Source: Nocardioides marmoribigeumensis (GTDB lineage: Bacteria > Actinomycetota > Actinomycetes > Propionibacteriales > Nocardioidaceae). Taken from it: a stretch of 64,000 nucleotides of DNA. Positions 25,429 to 35,603 of the stretch are shown in pieces. A model generated the notes under the pieces. The model saw nothing but the letters and a program-made list of their open reading frames with translations, was not told the DNA's origin and ran no database searches. The first letter of the stretch is position 1, and every line of letters begins with the position of its first letter. The translations under genes and the position numbers were made by a program. The stretch covers positions 3,720,001 to 3,784,000 of the forward strand of contig NZ_JAVDYG010000001.1 in NCBI RefSeq assembly GCF_031458325.1, written 5' to 3'.

Positions 25429-26345
25429 GGCGCGCCCGCACGCTGGCCGTCGGGCTGACCTCCGCGCTCGTCGCGCTCAGCGCCTGCGGCGTCGCCGAGC
25501 AGTCCCGCCCCGACGCGGCCACCCAGGTCTCGGCCCGTCGCGCCACCGCGGTCCGGGTCGTCGCCGTGGGCGACATCGCCTGCGCCCCGGGCTCCGCGGT
25601 CACCCGGACCACGTGCCGGCAGGGGGCCACCGCCCGCCTCGCCGAGCGCCTGTCCCCGCGGCGGGTGCTGGCGCTGGGGGACCTGCAGTACCAGTCCGGC
25701 GGGCTGGCCGCGTTCCGGACGGCGTACGACGGGTCGTGGGGGCGGCTCAGGTCGATCACGCACCCGGTGCCCGGCAACCACGAGTACGTGACCCGCGGGG
25801 CGGCCGGCTACTACACCTACTTCGCCGACCGGCAGCCCGGTCCGCCGGGGTGGTACGTCCGGGACCTCGGCACCTGGCGCGCGTACTTCCTCAACAGCAA
25901 CTGCGACAAGGTCGACTGCTCGGCCGAGGCGACGTGGCTGGCGCGCGACCTGGCGGCCCACCCGCGCCGGTGCTCGCTGGTGGTCACCCACCACCCGCGC
26001 TGGTCCAGCGGCGAGCACGGGTCCAACCGCTCGGTGGCCCGGTTCTACCGCGTGGCCTACGACCACCACGTCGAGCTGATGCTGTCCGGCCACGACCACC
26101 ACTACGAGCGGTTCGTGCCGAAGCGGCCGGACGGCACCAGGTCCGCGCGCGGCGTCGTGCAGTTCGTCTCCGGCACGGGCGGCAAGTCGTTCTACCCCGC
26201 CGACCACGTGGTCCGCGGGTCGGCGTACCGCATCTCGCACCGCTTCGGCGTGCTGCAGCTGAGCCTCGGGTCCGGGCGCTACGCCTGGTCCTGGAAGGGC
26301 ATCGGCGGCGCGACCCGCGACTCGGGCTCGCGGTCCTGCACCTGA
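25425..26345 (+). CDS. Secreted metallophosphoesterase lipoprotein (purple-acid-phosphatase-like)
   Basis: 306 residues with a signal peptide ending in ALSAC, a likely lipobox. Metal-binding motifs in order are VGDIAC, ALGDLQYQSG, PGNHEY, VTHHPRW and SGHDHHYERF, i.e. the full calcineurin-like set. The substrate is probably an extracellular phosphate ester. The GTG start overlaps the SpoIID-gene stop by 4 bases. It converges with another phosphoesterase gene 5 bases downstream. Confidence 0.88.
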   Translation: MRRARTLAVGLTSALVALSACGVAEQSRPDAATQVSARRATAVRVVAVGDIACAPGSAVTRTTCRQGATARLAERLSPRRVLALGDLQYQSGGLAAFRTAYDGSWGRLRSITHPVPGNHEYVTRGAAGYYTYFADRQPGPPGWYVRDLGTWRAYFLNSNCDKVDCSAEATWLARDLAAHPRRCSLVVTHHPRWSSGEHGSNRSVARFYRVAYDHHVELMLSGHDHHYERFVPKRPDGTRSARGVVQFVSGTGGKSFYPADHVVRGSAYRISHRFGVLQLSLGSGRYAWSWKGIGGATRDSGSRSCT

Positions 26346-26350
26346 GTCCC

Positions 26351-26863
26351 TCAGCGGGCGCGCGGCGGGAGGCGGTGCAGCTCGACGTCGTCGAGCCGGC
26401 CGTCCACGGCCCGGCAGGTCAGGTAGGTGCAGTGCGGCTGGCGGCGGCGGTCGGTGGGCGAGCCGGGGTTGAGCAGCCGCAGGCCTGACGCGGTCGTGGT
26501 GTCCCACGGGATGTGGCTGTGACCGAAGACCAGGACGTCGACGTCGCCGTACGCCTCCTGGCAGCGCTTCTCCCGGCCCTTGGCGTCGCCGGTCTCGTGC
26601 ACGACGGCGAGGCGTACGCCGGCCAGCTCGACCCGGGCGACCTCCGGCAGACGGGCGCGCAGCGCGGGGCCGTCGTTGTTGCCCCACACGCCGACCAGCC
26701 GCCGCGAGCGCTGCTCGAGCTCGTCGAGCAGGTGCTCCTCGACCCAGTCGCCGGCGTGGACCACCACGTCGGCCTCCGCGACCGCGTCCCACACCTGCGC
26801 GGGGAGGTCCTTGGCCCGCTTGGGCAGGTGAGTGTCGGCGAGGAGCAGGAGGTCCAGTTTCAC
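26351..26863 (-). CDS. Small cytoplasmic metallophosphoesterase (YfcE/MJ0936 type)
   Basis: 170 residues. Motifs are LLADTHLP, VVHAGDWV, WGNNDG, VVHETGD and VFGHSHIPW, the complete di-metal phosphodiesterase set of this small family. There is no signal peptide, so it differs from the secreted enzyme next door. The GTG start codon lies inside a CACTAGGTACCTAGTG palindrome, so a protein bound there would directly block translation initiation or transcription. Confidence 0.9.
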   Translation of the reverse strand: MKLDLLLLADTHLPKRAKDLPAQVWDAVAEADVVVHAGDWVEEHLLDELEQRSRRLVGVWGNNDGPALRARLPEVARVELAGVRLAVVHETGDAKGREKRCQEAYGDVDVLVFGHSHIPWDTTTASGLRLLNPGSPTDRRRQPHCTYLTCRAVDGRLDDVELHRLPPRAR

Positions 26864-26938
26864 TAGGTACCTAGTGGAACTGGTGCTTCCCGAGCGAAAC
26901 TTCGCTCGGGGAGTGACGACATCACTAGGTACCTAGTG
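26861..26938. promoter_or_regulatory. Pair of CACTAGGTACCTAGTG palindromes flanking a hairpin
   Basis: Perfect 16-bp palindromes occupy 26861-26876 and 26923-26938; with flanks they form 22-bp direct repeats with one mismatch. Their centres are 62 bp apart, about six helical turns. The first includes the start codon of the phosphoesterase gene. They resemble operators of a dimeric regulator; no regulator gene is adjacent. Confidence 0.65.
26889..26910 (-). terminator. Hairpin downstream of accA3
   Basis: CCCGAGCGAA and TTCGCTCGGG form a 10-bp inverted repeat with a 2-base centre (9-bp stem, 4-base loop more realistic). It lies 36 bases beyond the accA3 stop and may end that transcript. Confidence 0.55.
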
Positions 26939-26945
26939 AAACTGA

Positions 26946-28733
26946 TCAGGCGTCCTTGAGCTCGCAGATGACGGCGCCGGAGGAGACGGTCTCGCCCACG
27001 GAGGCGTTGAGGCTGGTGACGGTGCCGGCCTTGTGGGCCTTGAGCGGCTGCTCCATCTTCATCGCCTCGATCACCACGACGGTGTCGCCCTCGTTGATCT
27101 CCTGGCCCTCCTCGACCGCGACCTTGACGATCGTGCCCTGCATCGGGGAGGTGACGGAGTCGCCGGACGCGGCGGAGCCGGAGGACTTGCCGCCCTTGCG
27201 CTTGGGCTTCTTCGCGCCACCGCCACCGCCGCCGGGGGCCGCGACCGCGAGCTCGGCGGGGAGTACGACGTCCAGGCGGCGCCCGCCGACCTCGACGGTG
27301 ATCGTCTGGCGCTCACCGGCCTCCTCGGTCTCGGCCGAGCCGCCGGAGTAGGGCGGGATGTCGTTGTCGAAGTCGGTCTCGATCCACTGCGTGTAGACCG
27401 AGAACGACTCGCCGTCGCCGATGAAGGCGGGGTCGGAGACGACCTTGCGGTGGAAGGGGATCACCGTCGGCATGCCGTCGACCACGAACTCGTCGAGCGC
27501 GCGGCGCGAGCGGGCCAGTGCGTGGTTGCGGTCGCGACCGGTGACGATGAGCTTGGCGATGAGGGAGTCGAAGGCGCCGGGGACGGTCTCGCCCTCGTTG
27601 TAGCCGCCGTCGAGGCGCACGCCGGGGCCCGAGGGCGGGAGGTACGACGTCAGCGTGCCCGGCGCGGGCATGAAGTTGGTGCCGGCGTCCTCGGCGTTGA
27701 TCCGGAACTCGATCGAGTGGCCGGTGATCTCCGGGTCGTCGTAGCCGAGCTCCTCGCCGGCGGCGATGCGGAACATCTCCTGCACCAGGTCGATGCCGGT
27801 GACCTCCTCGGACACGCAGTGCTCGACCTGCAGGCGGGTGTTGACCTCGAGGAAGGAGATCGTGCCGTCCTGGGCGACGAGGAACTCGCACGTGCCGGCG
27901 CCCTCGTACTTCGCCTCGCGCAGGATCGCCTTGGAGGACTCGTAGAGCCGGGTCAGCTGCTCCTCGGTGAGGAACGGCGCGGGCGCCTCCTCGACGAGCT
28001 TCTGGTTGCGGCGCTGCAGCGAGCAGTCGCGGGTGGAGACCACCACGACGTTGCCGTGCTTGTCGGCCAGGCACTGGGTCTCGACGTGGCGCGGCTTGTC
28101 GAGGAACTTCTCGACCAGGCACTCGCCGCGGCCGAAGGCGCCGATCGCCTCGCGGGTCGCGGCCTCGAACTGGTCGGGGATCTCCTCGATGGTGCGCGCG
28201 ATCTTGAGGCCGCGGCCGCCACCGCCGTAGACGGCCTTGATCGCGACCGGGAGGCCGTTCTCCCGAGCGAACTCGATGATCTCGTCGGCGTCCTTGACGG
28301 GGTCCTTGGTGCCGGGAGCCAGGGGGGCGTTGGCCCGGTCGGCGATGTGCTTGGCCTTGGCCTTGTCGCCGAGGGCGTCGATCGCCTCGGGGGTGGGGCC
28401 GATCCAGGTCAGCCCGGCGTCGATGACGGCCTGGGCGAACTCGGCGTTCTCGGCGAGGAAGCCGTAGCCGGGGTGGACCGAGTCGGCGCCGGACTTCTTC
28501 GCGACGTCGATGATCTTCTCGATCGAGAGGTAGGAGTCGCCGGGCGTCGAGCCGCCCAGGCTGTAGGCCTCGTCGGCGACCCGCACGTGCAGCGCGTCGC
28601 GGTCGGGGTCGGCGTACACCGCGACCGAGCCGATGCCGGCGTCCTTGCAGGCACGGATCACTCGCACCGCGATCTCACCGCGGTTGGCGATCAGGACCTT
28701 CTGCAGGGGCTTGATGTCGGGCACGCGATCCAC
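26946..28733 (-). CDS. accA3: Acyl-CoA carboxylase alpha subunit (biotin carboxylase plus BCCP)
   Basis: 595 residues. The biotin carboxylase N-domain begins [17 protein letters not shown]; the ATP-grasp glycine loop is [11 protein letters not shown]; the catalytic segment is [11 protein letters not shown] Gly/Lys-rich linker near 500 leads to the biotin carrier domain, with the biotinylated Lys in EAMKMEQPL near the C-terminus. It supplies carboxybiotin to AccD-type subunits such as that at 37502. AGGAG is directly next to GTG 28733, so GTG 28724 (three codons in) may be the true start. Confidence 0.95.
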   Translation of the reverse strand: MDRVPDIKPLQKVLIANRGEIAVRVIRACKDAGIGSVAVYADPDRDALHVRVADEAYSLGGSTPGDSYLSIEKIIDVAKKSGADSVHPGYGFLAENAEFAQAVIDAGLTWIGPTPEAIDALGDKAKAKHIADRANAPLAPGTKDPVKDADEIIEFARENGLPVAIKAVYGGGGRGLKIARTIEEIPDQFEAATREAIGAFGRGECLVEKFLDKPRHVETQCLADKHGNVVVVSTRDCSLQRRNQKLVEEAPAPFLTEEQLTRLYESSKAILREAKYEGAGTCEFLVAQDGTISFLEVNTRLQVEHCVSEEVTGIDLVQEMFRIAAGEELGYDDPEITGHSIEFRINAEDAGTNFMPAPGTLTSYLPPSGPGVRLDGGYNEGETVPGAFDSLIAKLIVTGRDRNHALARSRRALDEFVVDGMPTVIPFHRKVVSDPAFIGDGESFSVYTQWIETDFDNDIPPYSGGSAETEEAGERQTITVEVGGRRLDVVLPAELAVAAPGGGGGGAKKPKRKGGKSSGSAASGDSVTSPMQGTIVKVAVEEGQEINEGDTVVVIEAMKMEQPLKAHKAGTVTSLNASVGETVSSGAVICELKDA

Positions 28734-28836
28734 TCCTGTTGCTGTGTCGATCTGTGTCGAGCTGCCGGGGACGACCCGGGGACGACCCGGGGGCGAGAGG
28801 GCCGGAGCCCGTTCGGGAGTCTAGGGGTACGACGTG

Positions 28837-28892
28837 CGCCCGGGACACCGGGCGACCGCGCCTGCGGACGTGGGATGGACCACGTGGGTCCA
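28837..28892 (-). terminator. Two short hairpins after the ABC exporter genes
   Basis: In the 178 bases between the permease stop and accA3 there are two small inverted repeats: 28876-28892 (6-bp stem) and 28837-28854 (7-bp stem, GACA loop). They may end the exporter transcript. The rest of the gap holds a GGGGACGACCC direct repeat near 28769-28793 and no gene. Confidence 0.35.
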
Positions 28893-28911
28893 GCCGGCGG
28901 ACCCGGAGCGC

Positions 28912-30501
28912 TCAACCGGCGGACAGGTCGCGGCGGTCGAACCGCACGAACGCCGCGACCAGCAGCGCCGCGGCGACGGCCAGCAGCCCGAGCACGGGAG
29001 CGAGGTCGAACGAGGCCGCGGGCAGCTGCGGGACGTGGGAGTACGGCGACAGGTCGGTCACCGCGTCTGGCAGCCGCAGCAGCTCCCCGAGCTCGGTCAG
29101 CACCACCGAGGCAGCGAGGACCGCCCAGCAGGCGACGTACCAGCCGGGCCGGACGGCGTAGAGCAGGAGCGTGACGCCGAGGACGACCCAGACGGCGGGC
29201 AGCCGGACCCACGCCGCGGTGAGGTCGGGCCACAGGACCGACGGGTCGGAGGCGCCGATCGCGTGGGCGGCGCCGAGGCTGAGGCCGATCACCGTGACCA
29301 GCAGGGTGGAGCCGGCCAGGGTGACGAGCACGTGCCCCGCGAGCCAGTCGCGGCGGGCGGTCGGGGTGGCGAGCAGGCCCTCGAGGCGACCGGCCGCCTC
29401 CTCGCCGTGCGCGCGTCCGGCGGCGCTGAGCGCGTAGCCGGTCGCGGCGACCGCAAGGAAGCCCAGCTCGGCGGAGACGAAAGCGTCCTCGAGCACGCCC
29501 GTGCCGCCCATCTGCTCGATCATCGCGCGGGCGTCCGCGGTGTCCAGGAGGTCGCCGAGGTTGGTGACCACGCTGCCGACGACGAAGCCGAGCAGCCCGA
29601 GCCCGACGGTCCAGGCCAGCAGCCCCTGCCGGTGCAGCCGCCACGCCAGCGCGGTCGCCGAGGCGAGCGAGCCGTGGGCCGGGCCGGGCCGGTCGGGCAG
29701 CACGCCGGCGCCGAGGTCACGCCGGGACTCCACCGCCACCGCCACCGCCAGGGCCGCGACCGCGAGCCCGACGTGCAGCAGCAGCGGCCACGCCCGGTCG
29801 CCGGCGAAGGGCCTCGTCTGCTGGGCCCACCCGACCGGCGAGAGCCAGGTCAGCCAGTGCAGATCGGTCACGTCGGCGACGGCCCGGACGACGTAGGCCA
29901 GCGCGAGGGCGCCGACGACGAGCCCGCGGGCGGCACGGGCACCGGAGGTGAGCTGCGCGGCGACCGCCGCGAGCGCGGAGAAGGCGATGCCGGTCGCCGC
30001 CCACTCGGCTCCCATCACGACCGACCCCAGGACCCCGGCCCCCGAGGCCGCGGCGGCCGCTCCGGACAGGCCGCCGACGAGCACGGAGAACACCCACCCG
30101 ACCGCGACCGCCGCCCCCAGGGGCGCGTGCCGTGCGACCTCGCCGGCTGAGACCAGCTCGCGGCGACCGAGCTCCTCGTCGGCGCGGGAGTGCCGGATGA
30201 CCAGCAGCCCGGCGACCAGCGCGACGATGGCGGCGTTGAGCACGACCAGCTTGACGAAGGCGATCGCCGCCGCGGAGGTGACGTCGTAGATCGGGCCGTA
30301 GAGCGCGACCAGCGCCGGGGCCGAGTTGATCGTCCGGGCCCCGGCGGTCCGCTCCGCCGCCGTGCCGTAGAGCGACACCGTGGCGCCGTACGACGAGGCG
30401 GAGATCGCGACGAAGTAGAGCGTCCAGAGCGGGATGATCACCCGGTCCCGCCGCAGCGCCATGAGGAGCAGCGGGCGCAGCCCGGTCAGGTGGGTGCTCA
30501 T
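28912..30501 (-). CDS. ABC-2 type exporter permease
   Basis: 529 residues with about twelve hydrophobic segments, resembling the large permeases annotated as putative polyketide-antibiotic or drug exporters (COG3559-like). It is paired by a 4-base GTGA overlap with the ATPase gene upstream. The substrate is unknown; export rather than import is inferred because no binding protein is present. Confidence 0.85.
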   Translation of the reverse strand: MSTHLTGLRPLLLMALRRDRVIIPLWTLYFVAISASSYGATVSLYGTAAERTAGARTINSAPALVALYGPIYDVTSAAAIAFVKLVVLNAAIVALVAGLLVIRHSRADEELGRRELVSAGEVARHAPLGAAVAVGWVFSVLVGGLSGAAAAASGAGVLGSVVMGAEWAATGIAFSALAAVAAQLTSGARAARGLVVGALALAYVVRAVADVTDLHWLTWLSPVGWAQQTRPFAGDRAWPLLLHVGLAVAALAVAVAVESRRDLGAGVLPDRPGPAHGSLASATALAWRLHRQGLLAWTVGLGLLGFVVGSVVTNLGDLLDTADARAMIEQMGGTGVLEDAFVSAELGFLAVAATGYALSAAGRAHGEEAAGRLEGLLATPTARRDWLAGHVLVTLAGSTLLVTVIGLSLGAAHAIGASDPSVLWPDLTAAWVRLPAVWVVLGVTLLLYAVRPGWYVACWAVLAASVVLTELGELLRLPDAVTDLSPYSHVPQLPAASFDLAPVLGLLAVAAALLVAAFVRFDRRDLSAG

Positions 30502-31427
30502 GACGAGACCTCCGCGCGGACCGACTCCTCCTCGACGCGGTCGTAATGACGCAGGAACAGCTGCTCCAGGGTCGGCGGGCGGGACTCCAGCGACAGGATC
30601 CCCGCCGCCGCGAGCCGCTCCAGGAACGGGCTGAGCGACTCGGGTGCGACCTGCGCGCGGACCCGCCGCCCGTCGACCTGCAGGTCGTGCACGCCGTGCA
30701 GCCCGTCGAGGGCCGGGACGGCGTCGCGCAGCACCGCGTCGACCGAGGTCTCGGTGAGGTGCCGCAGCTCGGTCAGCGACCCGGTCTCGACCGTGCGCCC
30801 CTGCCGGATGATGCTCACCCGGTCGCAGAGCGCCTCGACCTCGCTGAGGATGTGGCTGCTGAGCAGGACGGTGCGGCCCCGGTCGCGTTCCTCGCGCACC
30901 ACCTCGCGGAACGTCTCCTCCATCAGCGGGTCGAGCCCGCTGGTCGGCTCGTCGAGGACGAGCAGCTCGACGTCACCGGCCAGGGCGGCGACCAGCGCGA
31001 CCTTCTGCCGGTTGCCCTTGGAGTAGGCCCGTCCCTTCTTGGTCGGATCGAGGTCGAAGCGCTCGAGCAGCGCGTCGCGGCGGGCCGGGTCGAGGCTGCC
31101 GCGCATGCGGCCGAGCAGGTCGATCACCTCGCCGCCGGACAGCTGCGGCCACAGGTTGACGTCACCCGGCACGTAGGCCAGACGCCGGTGCAGCTGCGTC
31201 GCGTCGCGCCACGGGTCACCGCCGAGCAGGCGCACCTGCCCGGAGGTGGCGCGCAGCAGCCCGAGCAGCACCCGGATCGTGGTCGACTTGCCGCTGCCGT
31301 TGGGCCCGAGGAAGCCGTGCACCTCGCCCGCCCGCACCTCCAGGTCGAGGCCGTCGAGCGCGCGGAACGCGCCGAACTGCTTGACCAGCCCCCGGACCTC
31401 GATCACCGGCTCCCTCACCGACTCCAT
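30498..31427 (-). CDS. ABC exporter ATP-binding subunit
   Basis: 309 residues. Walker A is GPNGSGKST (about 42-50), the signature region is YSKGNRQK (a degenerate LSGGQ), Walker B is [13 protein letters not shown], and the H-loop is SSHIL. A C-terminal extension of about 80 residues is typical of drug-exporter ATPases. ATG 31427 has TAGCGT (31440-31435) 7 bases upstream, suggesting a leaderless mRNA shared with the permease gene. Confidence 0.92.
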   Translation of the reverse strand: MESVREPVIEVRGLVKQFGAFRALDGLDLEVRAGEVHGFLGPNGSGKSTTIRVLLGLLRATSGQVRLLGGDPWRDATQLHRRLAYVPGDVNLWPQLSGGEVIDLLGRMRGSLDPARRDALLERFDLDPTKKGRAYSKGNRQKVALVAALAGDVELLVLDEPTSGLDPLMEETFREVVREERDRGRTVLLSSHILSEVEALCDRVSIIRQGRTVETGSLTELRHLTETSVDAVLRDAVPALDGLHGVHDLQVDGRRVRAQVAPESLSPFLERLAAAGILSLESRPPTLEQLFLRHYDRVEEESVRAEVSS

Positions 31428-31434
31428 GGCTCCG

Positions 31435-31444
31435 ACGCTACTCT
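31435..31444. promoter_or_regulatory. Mirrored -10 elements of a divergent promoter
   Basis: Minus TAGCGT (31440-31435) and plus TACTCT (31439-31444) share the TA at 31439-31440. The minus element is 7 bases from the ABC ATPase start. The plus element would give the acyl-CoA dehydrogenase a leader of about 43 bases that contains GAGG. Confidence 0.45.
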
Positions 31445-31493
31445 CCGGCGGCTCTCCGGCGGCCCCTTCGACCCGGCTGCGAGGATGTGCCCC

Positions 31494-32693
31494 ATGGCTA
31501 CCCCGTCACATCCGTTCGAGCTCTCCGCCGAGCACGAGGCCTTCCGGGCCAGCGTGCGCGACTTCGCCGAGCAGGAGGTGGCGCCCCACGTGGCCGAGTG
31601 GGACAAGAAGCACCACTTCCCCAGCGACCTGGTCCACAAGATGGGCGAGCTCGGGCTCTTCGGCCTCACCGCACCGGAGGAGTACGGCGGCGCCGGTGAG
31701 GACGGCGACTTCACCAGCCTCTGCGTGGCGATCGAGGAGCTCGGCCGGGTCGACCAGTCCGTCGGCATCACCTTGGAGGCGGCGGTCGGACTGGGCATCA
31801 ACCCGATCCAGACCTACGGCACCAAGGAGCAGCAGGACCGCTGGCTGCCCGACCTCGTCGCCGGGCGCCGCGTGGCCGGCTTCGGCCTGACCGAGCCCGG
31901 CGCCGGCTCCGACGCGGGCGCCACCCGCACGCGGGCCGAGCTGGTCGACGACGCCTGGGTGGTCAACGGGTCCAAGCAGTTCATCACCAACTCGGGGGCC
32001 GACATCACCTCCTGCGTGAGCGTCACGGCCCGCACCGGCACCCGGGAGAACGGCTCGCCCGAGATCAGCGCGATCATCGTCCCGGCCGGCACGCCCGGGT
32101 TCGTCGCCGAGCCGCCGTACGACAAGCTCGGCTGGCACATCTCCGACACCCACGCGTTGACCTTCACCGACGTCCACGTCCCGGCCGACCACCTGCTCGG
32201 CGATCGGGGCCGTGGCTACGCCCAGTTCCTCGCCACGCTCGACGACGGGCGCGTCGCCATCGCGGCGCTGGCGGTGGGCGCCATCCAGGCCTGCCTCGAC
32301 ATGTCGGTGCAGTACGCCGGCGAGCGCACCACCATGGGCGGCCCCATCGGGCGCAAGCAGGGCGTGGCGTTCCAGATCGCCGACCTCGAGGTGATGCTGC
32401 AGGCCTCACGCATGCTGACCTACCGCGCCGCGGCGATGAAGGACGCCGGACGCCACACCGGCAGCCACATGAAGGCGTTCAAGCAGGCCGCGTCGGTCGC
32501 CAAGCTCTACGCCACCGAGTCCGCGGTCACCGCGACCCGCATCGCGACGCAGGTCTTCGGCGGCTACGGCTTCATGGAGGAGTACCCCGTCGCGCGGTTC
32601 TACCGCGACGCCAAGATCCTCGAGATCGGCGAGGGCACCTCAGAGGTGCAGCGCATGCTCATCGCGCGGGGGCTCGGCCTGCCGGTGGAGTGA
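31494..32693 (+). CDS. fadE25: Acyl-CoA dehydrogenase
   Basis: FAD-dependent oxidation of acyl-CoA to enoyl-CoA in beta-oxidation; 399 residues. FAD/substrate segments are [13 protein letters not shown] and [10 protein letters not shown]; the catalytic base Glu lies in the C-terminal [21 protein letters not shown]. tuberculosis FadE25 sits in the corresponding neighbourhood. I chose ATG 31494 (GAGG 9 bases upstream) over ATG 31485. Its 3' end overlaps the convergent membrane-protein gene by 35 bases. Confidence 0.93.
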   Translation: MATPSHPFELSAEHEAFRASVRDFAEQEVAPHVAEWDKKHHFPSDLVHKMGELGLFGLTAPEEYGGAGEDGDFTSLCVAIEELGRVDQSVGITLEAAVGLGINPIQTYGTKEQQDRWLPDLVAGRRVAGFGLTEPGAGSDAGATRTRAELVDDAWVVNGSKQFITNSGADITSCVSVTARTGTRENGSPEISAIIVPAGTPGFVAEPPYDKLGWHISDTHALTFTDVHVPADHLLGDRGRGYAQFLATLDDGRVAIAALAVGAIQACLDMSVQYAGERTTMGGPIGRKQGVAFQIADLEVMLQASRMLTYRAAAMKDAGRHTGSHMKAFKQAASVAKLYATESAVTATRIATQVFGGYGFMEEYPVARFYRDAKILEIGEGTSEVQRMLIARGLGLPVE

Positions 32694-34758
32694 CCGGTGG
32701 CGTGACCTGCGGCAGCGTGCCGGTGCCGGGACCGTCGAAGCACACCATCCCGCCCACCCGGCGCTCGTCGGGCAGCCCGATCGTGCGCAGCTCGGCCTGC
32801 TGGCGGCGGGCACCCTCGGGCACGCAGGCCAGGGTGACGTCGAGGGTCTCCAGGGCCCGCGCCAGCACGGGCGGCACGGGGTCCTTGACCGACGGGACCA
32901 CGAACCGGCGGAAGGCGTAGCGGGCGCGGTGCTGCTCTTGTGGCTCCTGCACGAACTGGATGTAGTAGTCGCGCGGCACCACCGAGAAGGTGCGGGTGCT
33001 CATGATCGCCAGGACGCGGCCCTCGGCGGCGGGCAGGAGCACGGGACCGGGCCCGGGGTCGGTGGCGAGCAGGGCCTCGACGTGCCGGCGCGCCTCCACC
33101 TTCACCTTCCAGGTGGGGGAGGACGCCAGGACGGCCTCGGCCCCGGACGACCACACCGCGGTGCCGGTGCCGACCAGGAGCCCGAGCACGACGACGGCCG
33201 CGACGACGCCGGGGAGGTGGGTCGTCCCGCGTCGGGCGAGACCCGGAGGCAGGGCCACGGTCACGAGCAGCCCGACCAGCACGGGCCAGGGGGCGGTGAA
33301 CAGCAGTCGCAGCGCGATCGGTCCGGTGCTGGTCAGTGCCTCGAGGACGTCGAACAGTCCCGGGACGAGCATCGCCAGTGAGACCACCCCGGCGAGCGCC
33401 GCCAGCAGCCGCCCCTCGCGGCTGCGCACCAGGAGCGGGCCGACCAGGAGCGCGAAGCCGAGCAGCGCGACCACCGGCAGGTCGGTGCCGAGCACCCTGC
33501 CCCACACCAGGGCGGGCTCGGAGACGTAGTTCTCCTCGGCCACGGGGCCCTTGCTGGTCAGCACGGTGGCCACCCCGGTCAGCAGGGGAGCGGCGAGCAG
33601 CGCGAGGGCGCCCAGGCCGAGCGGACGACGCACCCCCGGGAGGAGCAGGGCGCCGAGCAGCCCGACCCCGGCGAGCACGCCGCCGAAGATCGGGGCGGTG
33701 ACGGTCAGGCCGCACCAGGCCGCCCCCAGGACGCCGAGCACGGCGACCGACCACGCGGCGGGCGCTCCCCGGGCCAGGCGGGTCAGGTGCACCCACACCA
33801 GGGGCATGACGAGCAGGATCACCACGACCTTGCCCTGCCACTCGCGGGCGTAGCCGAAGTCGCCCACCAGGCCGGTGCCGCTGAACAGGGGGACCGCGAC
33901 GGCGACGACCAGGGCGAGCAGCGCACGGCGTGGCGCCCACGCCCGCACCAGGCGCCACGCGCTCCACACGGACAGGCCCGCGAGGACCGGGTTGGCGACC
34001 AGGTAGACGAACCCGGCGGCGGGAATCCCGAACAGCCTGGCCAGCGAGCCGTAGGCCTCCTCGAGCGCGGCGACCGGCAGCCCGGCGCCGTAGGTGGCGG
34101 GGAAGGTCTGCGGGCCGAACATCGTGTCGCGGCTCGGGAAGGTGCCGTGCTGGGCGACCCACGTCGCCCGGTTGACGTAGTAGACGTCGTCACGCGAGGG
34201 GTTGAGCACGAACAGCACGAAGACCCCCAGCCCCACGGCCAGGACCAGAGCGACCACGTGGGCCCAGGACGCCGTCGCCCCGGCCGTCCGGAGAGCACTG
34301 GGCGCCGGTGGTGGCGCAGGGCGCCGGGCGAGGCCCGATCCCCTGGACCACGCCACGACGGAGACGAGCGCCAACAGCAGGCCCAGCGCCCAGAAGACCG
34401 TGAAGCCGGGAGCCCCGGAGACCGCGCACATCACGCCGACGAGGGCGGACAGGAGCGCGAAGCCGGTCCCGACCAGCAGACCGACGGACCTGCCGTCGCC
34501 GTCGCCGGTCGCGGTGGCGGGAGCTGGTGAGGGGGCCGGCGAGGGGACGGCCGCCGCCGTCCGCGTGCCCCACCAGGCGAAGCCCGCCATCGCGGGGGCG
34601 CCGAGGAAGAGCCACAGCACGCCCGTGGTGCGGACGGTCCACCCGAGCTCGGCTCCGAGCAGGTGCACGACGGTGAAGACCGCGAACCCCACCAGCAGCA
34701 CCTCGACCAGGAGGTCGAGCACGGTCACCCAGCGGGGCTCCGACGACGGGGGAGGCAC
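32659..34758 (-). CDS. Large multi-spanning membrane protein (DUF6077/GT-C-like), function unknown
   Basis: 699 residues. About 14 hydrophobic helices extend to roughly residue 545, followed by a soluble C-terminal domain with CVPEG and GGMVCFDG. A conserved-looking extracytoplasmic loop, NPSRDDVYYVNRATW with nearby Asp pairs, recalls the first loop of GT-C glycosyltransferases, but I cannot assign activity. The GTG start has TAGGCT (34770-34765) 6 bases upstream, so the transcript is probably leaderless. It may be a cell-wall sugar transferase (inference). Confidence 0.75.
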   Translation of the reverse strand: MPPPSSEPRWVTVLDLLVEVLLVGFAVFTVVHLLGAELGWTVRTTGVLWLFLGAPAMAGFAWWGTRTAAAVPSPAPSPAPATATGDGDGRSVGLLVGTGFALLSALVGVMCAVSGAPGFTVFWALGLLLALVSVVAWSRGSGLARRPAPPPAPSALRTAGATASWAHVVALVLAVGLGVFVLFVLNPSRDDVYYVNRATWVAQHGTFPSRDTMFGPQTFPATYGAGLPVAALEEAYGSLARLFGIPAAGFVYLVANPVLAGLSVWSAWRLVRAWAPRRALLALVVAVAVPLFSGTGLVGDFGYAREWQGKVVVILLVMPLVWVHLTRLARGAPAAWSVAVLGVLGAAWCGLTVTAPIFGGVLAGVGLLGALLLPGVRRPLGLGALALLAAPLLTGVATVLTSKGPVAEENYVSEPALVWGRVLGTDLPVVALLGFALLVGPLLVRSREGRLLAALAGVVSLAMLVPGLFDVLEALTSTGPIALRLLFTAPWPVLVGLLVTVALPPGLARRGTTHLPGVVAAVVVLGLLVGTGTAVWSSGAEAVLASSPTWKVKVEARRHVEALLATDPGPGPVLLPAAEGRVLAIMSTRTFSVVPRDYYIQFVQEPQEQHRARYAFRRFVVPSVKDPVPPVLARALETLDVTLACVPEGARRQQAELRTIGLPDERRVGGMVCFDGPGTGTLPQVTPPVTPPAGRAPAR

Positions 34759-34764
34759 GCCCGA

Positions 34765-34770
34765 AGCCTA
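34765..34770 (-). promoter_or_regulatory. -10 TAGGCT of the large membrane-protein gene
   Basis: TAGGCT on the minus strand with exactly 6 bases to the GTG start at 34758, the geometry of a leaderless promoter. Confidence 0.5.
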
Positions 34771-34787
34771 GGAGAGCGGCGGACGGT

Positions 34788-35420
34788 TCAGCCCACGCCG
34801 TGCCGGTCCGTCCACAGGTCGGTCCAGCGGTGTCCCAGCTCGGTGACCAGCTCGCGCAGCAGCGGCAGCCCGATGCCGACGACGGTGTGCGGGTCGCCGT
34901 CCACCCCGGTCACGAACGCGCCCCCCAGCCCGTCGAGGGTGAAGGCGCCGGCGACCCGCAGGGGCTCGCCGGTGGCGACGTAGGCCGCGACCTCCTCGTC
35001 GCTGACCTCGGCGAAGCGGACGACCGTGCGCGCACTGCGCGCGGCCTCCCGTCGTACGCCGTCACGCACCTCGACCAGGCAGTGCCCGGTGTGCAGCGTC
35101 CCCGACCGGCCGCGCATGCGCTCCCAGCGCGCGGTCGCCTCCTCCGCCGACGCGGGCTTGCCGTGGATCTCCCCGTCGAGCTCGAGGACGGAGTCGCAGC
35201 CGACCACCAGGACCGGCCCGGCCGAGGCCTCCAGCCCGTCGACGACCACCTCGGCCTTGAGGCGGGCGAGCCCGAGGGAGAGCGCGGCCGGGTCGGTCAC
35301 GTGGTCGAGCACGCTCTCGTCCACCCCGGAGACGACGACCTCCGGGTCGAGGCCGGCGCTGCGCAGCGTGGCGAGGCGGGCGGGGGACTGGGAGGCCAGG
35401 ACGAGGCGCGGGACGGGCAC
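34788..35420 (-). CDS. maf: Maf-family nucleotide pyrophosphatase
   Basis: Hydrolyses non-canonical or modified nucleoside triphosphates (house-cleaning). 210 residues. The N-terminal signature LVLASQSPARLATL (about 6-19), a VVGCDSVLELDGEIHGKP segment with the catalytic Asp, and TGEPLRVAGAFTLDGLGGAF near the end are all as expected. GTG start with a CATACT element 6 bases upstream. In M. tuberculosis maf lies beside accE5/accD5, as here. Confidence 0.92.
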   Translation of the reverse strand: MPVPRLVLASQSPARLATLRSAGLDPEVVVSGVDESVLDHVTDPAALSLGLARLKAEVVVDGLEASAGPVLVVGCDSVLELDGEIHGKPASAEEATARWERMRGRSGTLHTGHCLVEVRDGVRREAARSARTVVRFAEVSDEEVAAYVATGEPLRVAGAFTLDGLGGAFVTGVDGDPHTVVGIGLPLLRELVTELGHRWTDLWTDRHGVG

Positions 35421-35603
35421 CCGTGGAGTATGCCGGGCACCCCGGAGCGTGACCGACGTGGTTCCGGTGTCGCGTCACACCCTCAAAGGGGAAGTCCTCA
35501 CGGCGAGGTCGTGAGCGGATGAGTCACAGCAGCACGCCTCCTGCGGGGGAGAGGTCCCACCACCGGTCGGACCTGTCCGGCCGACCCCGAGAGGAGCATC
35601 CTC

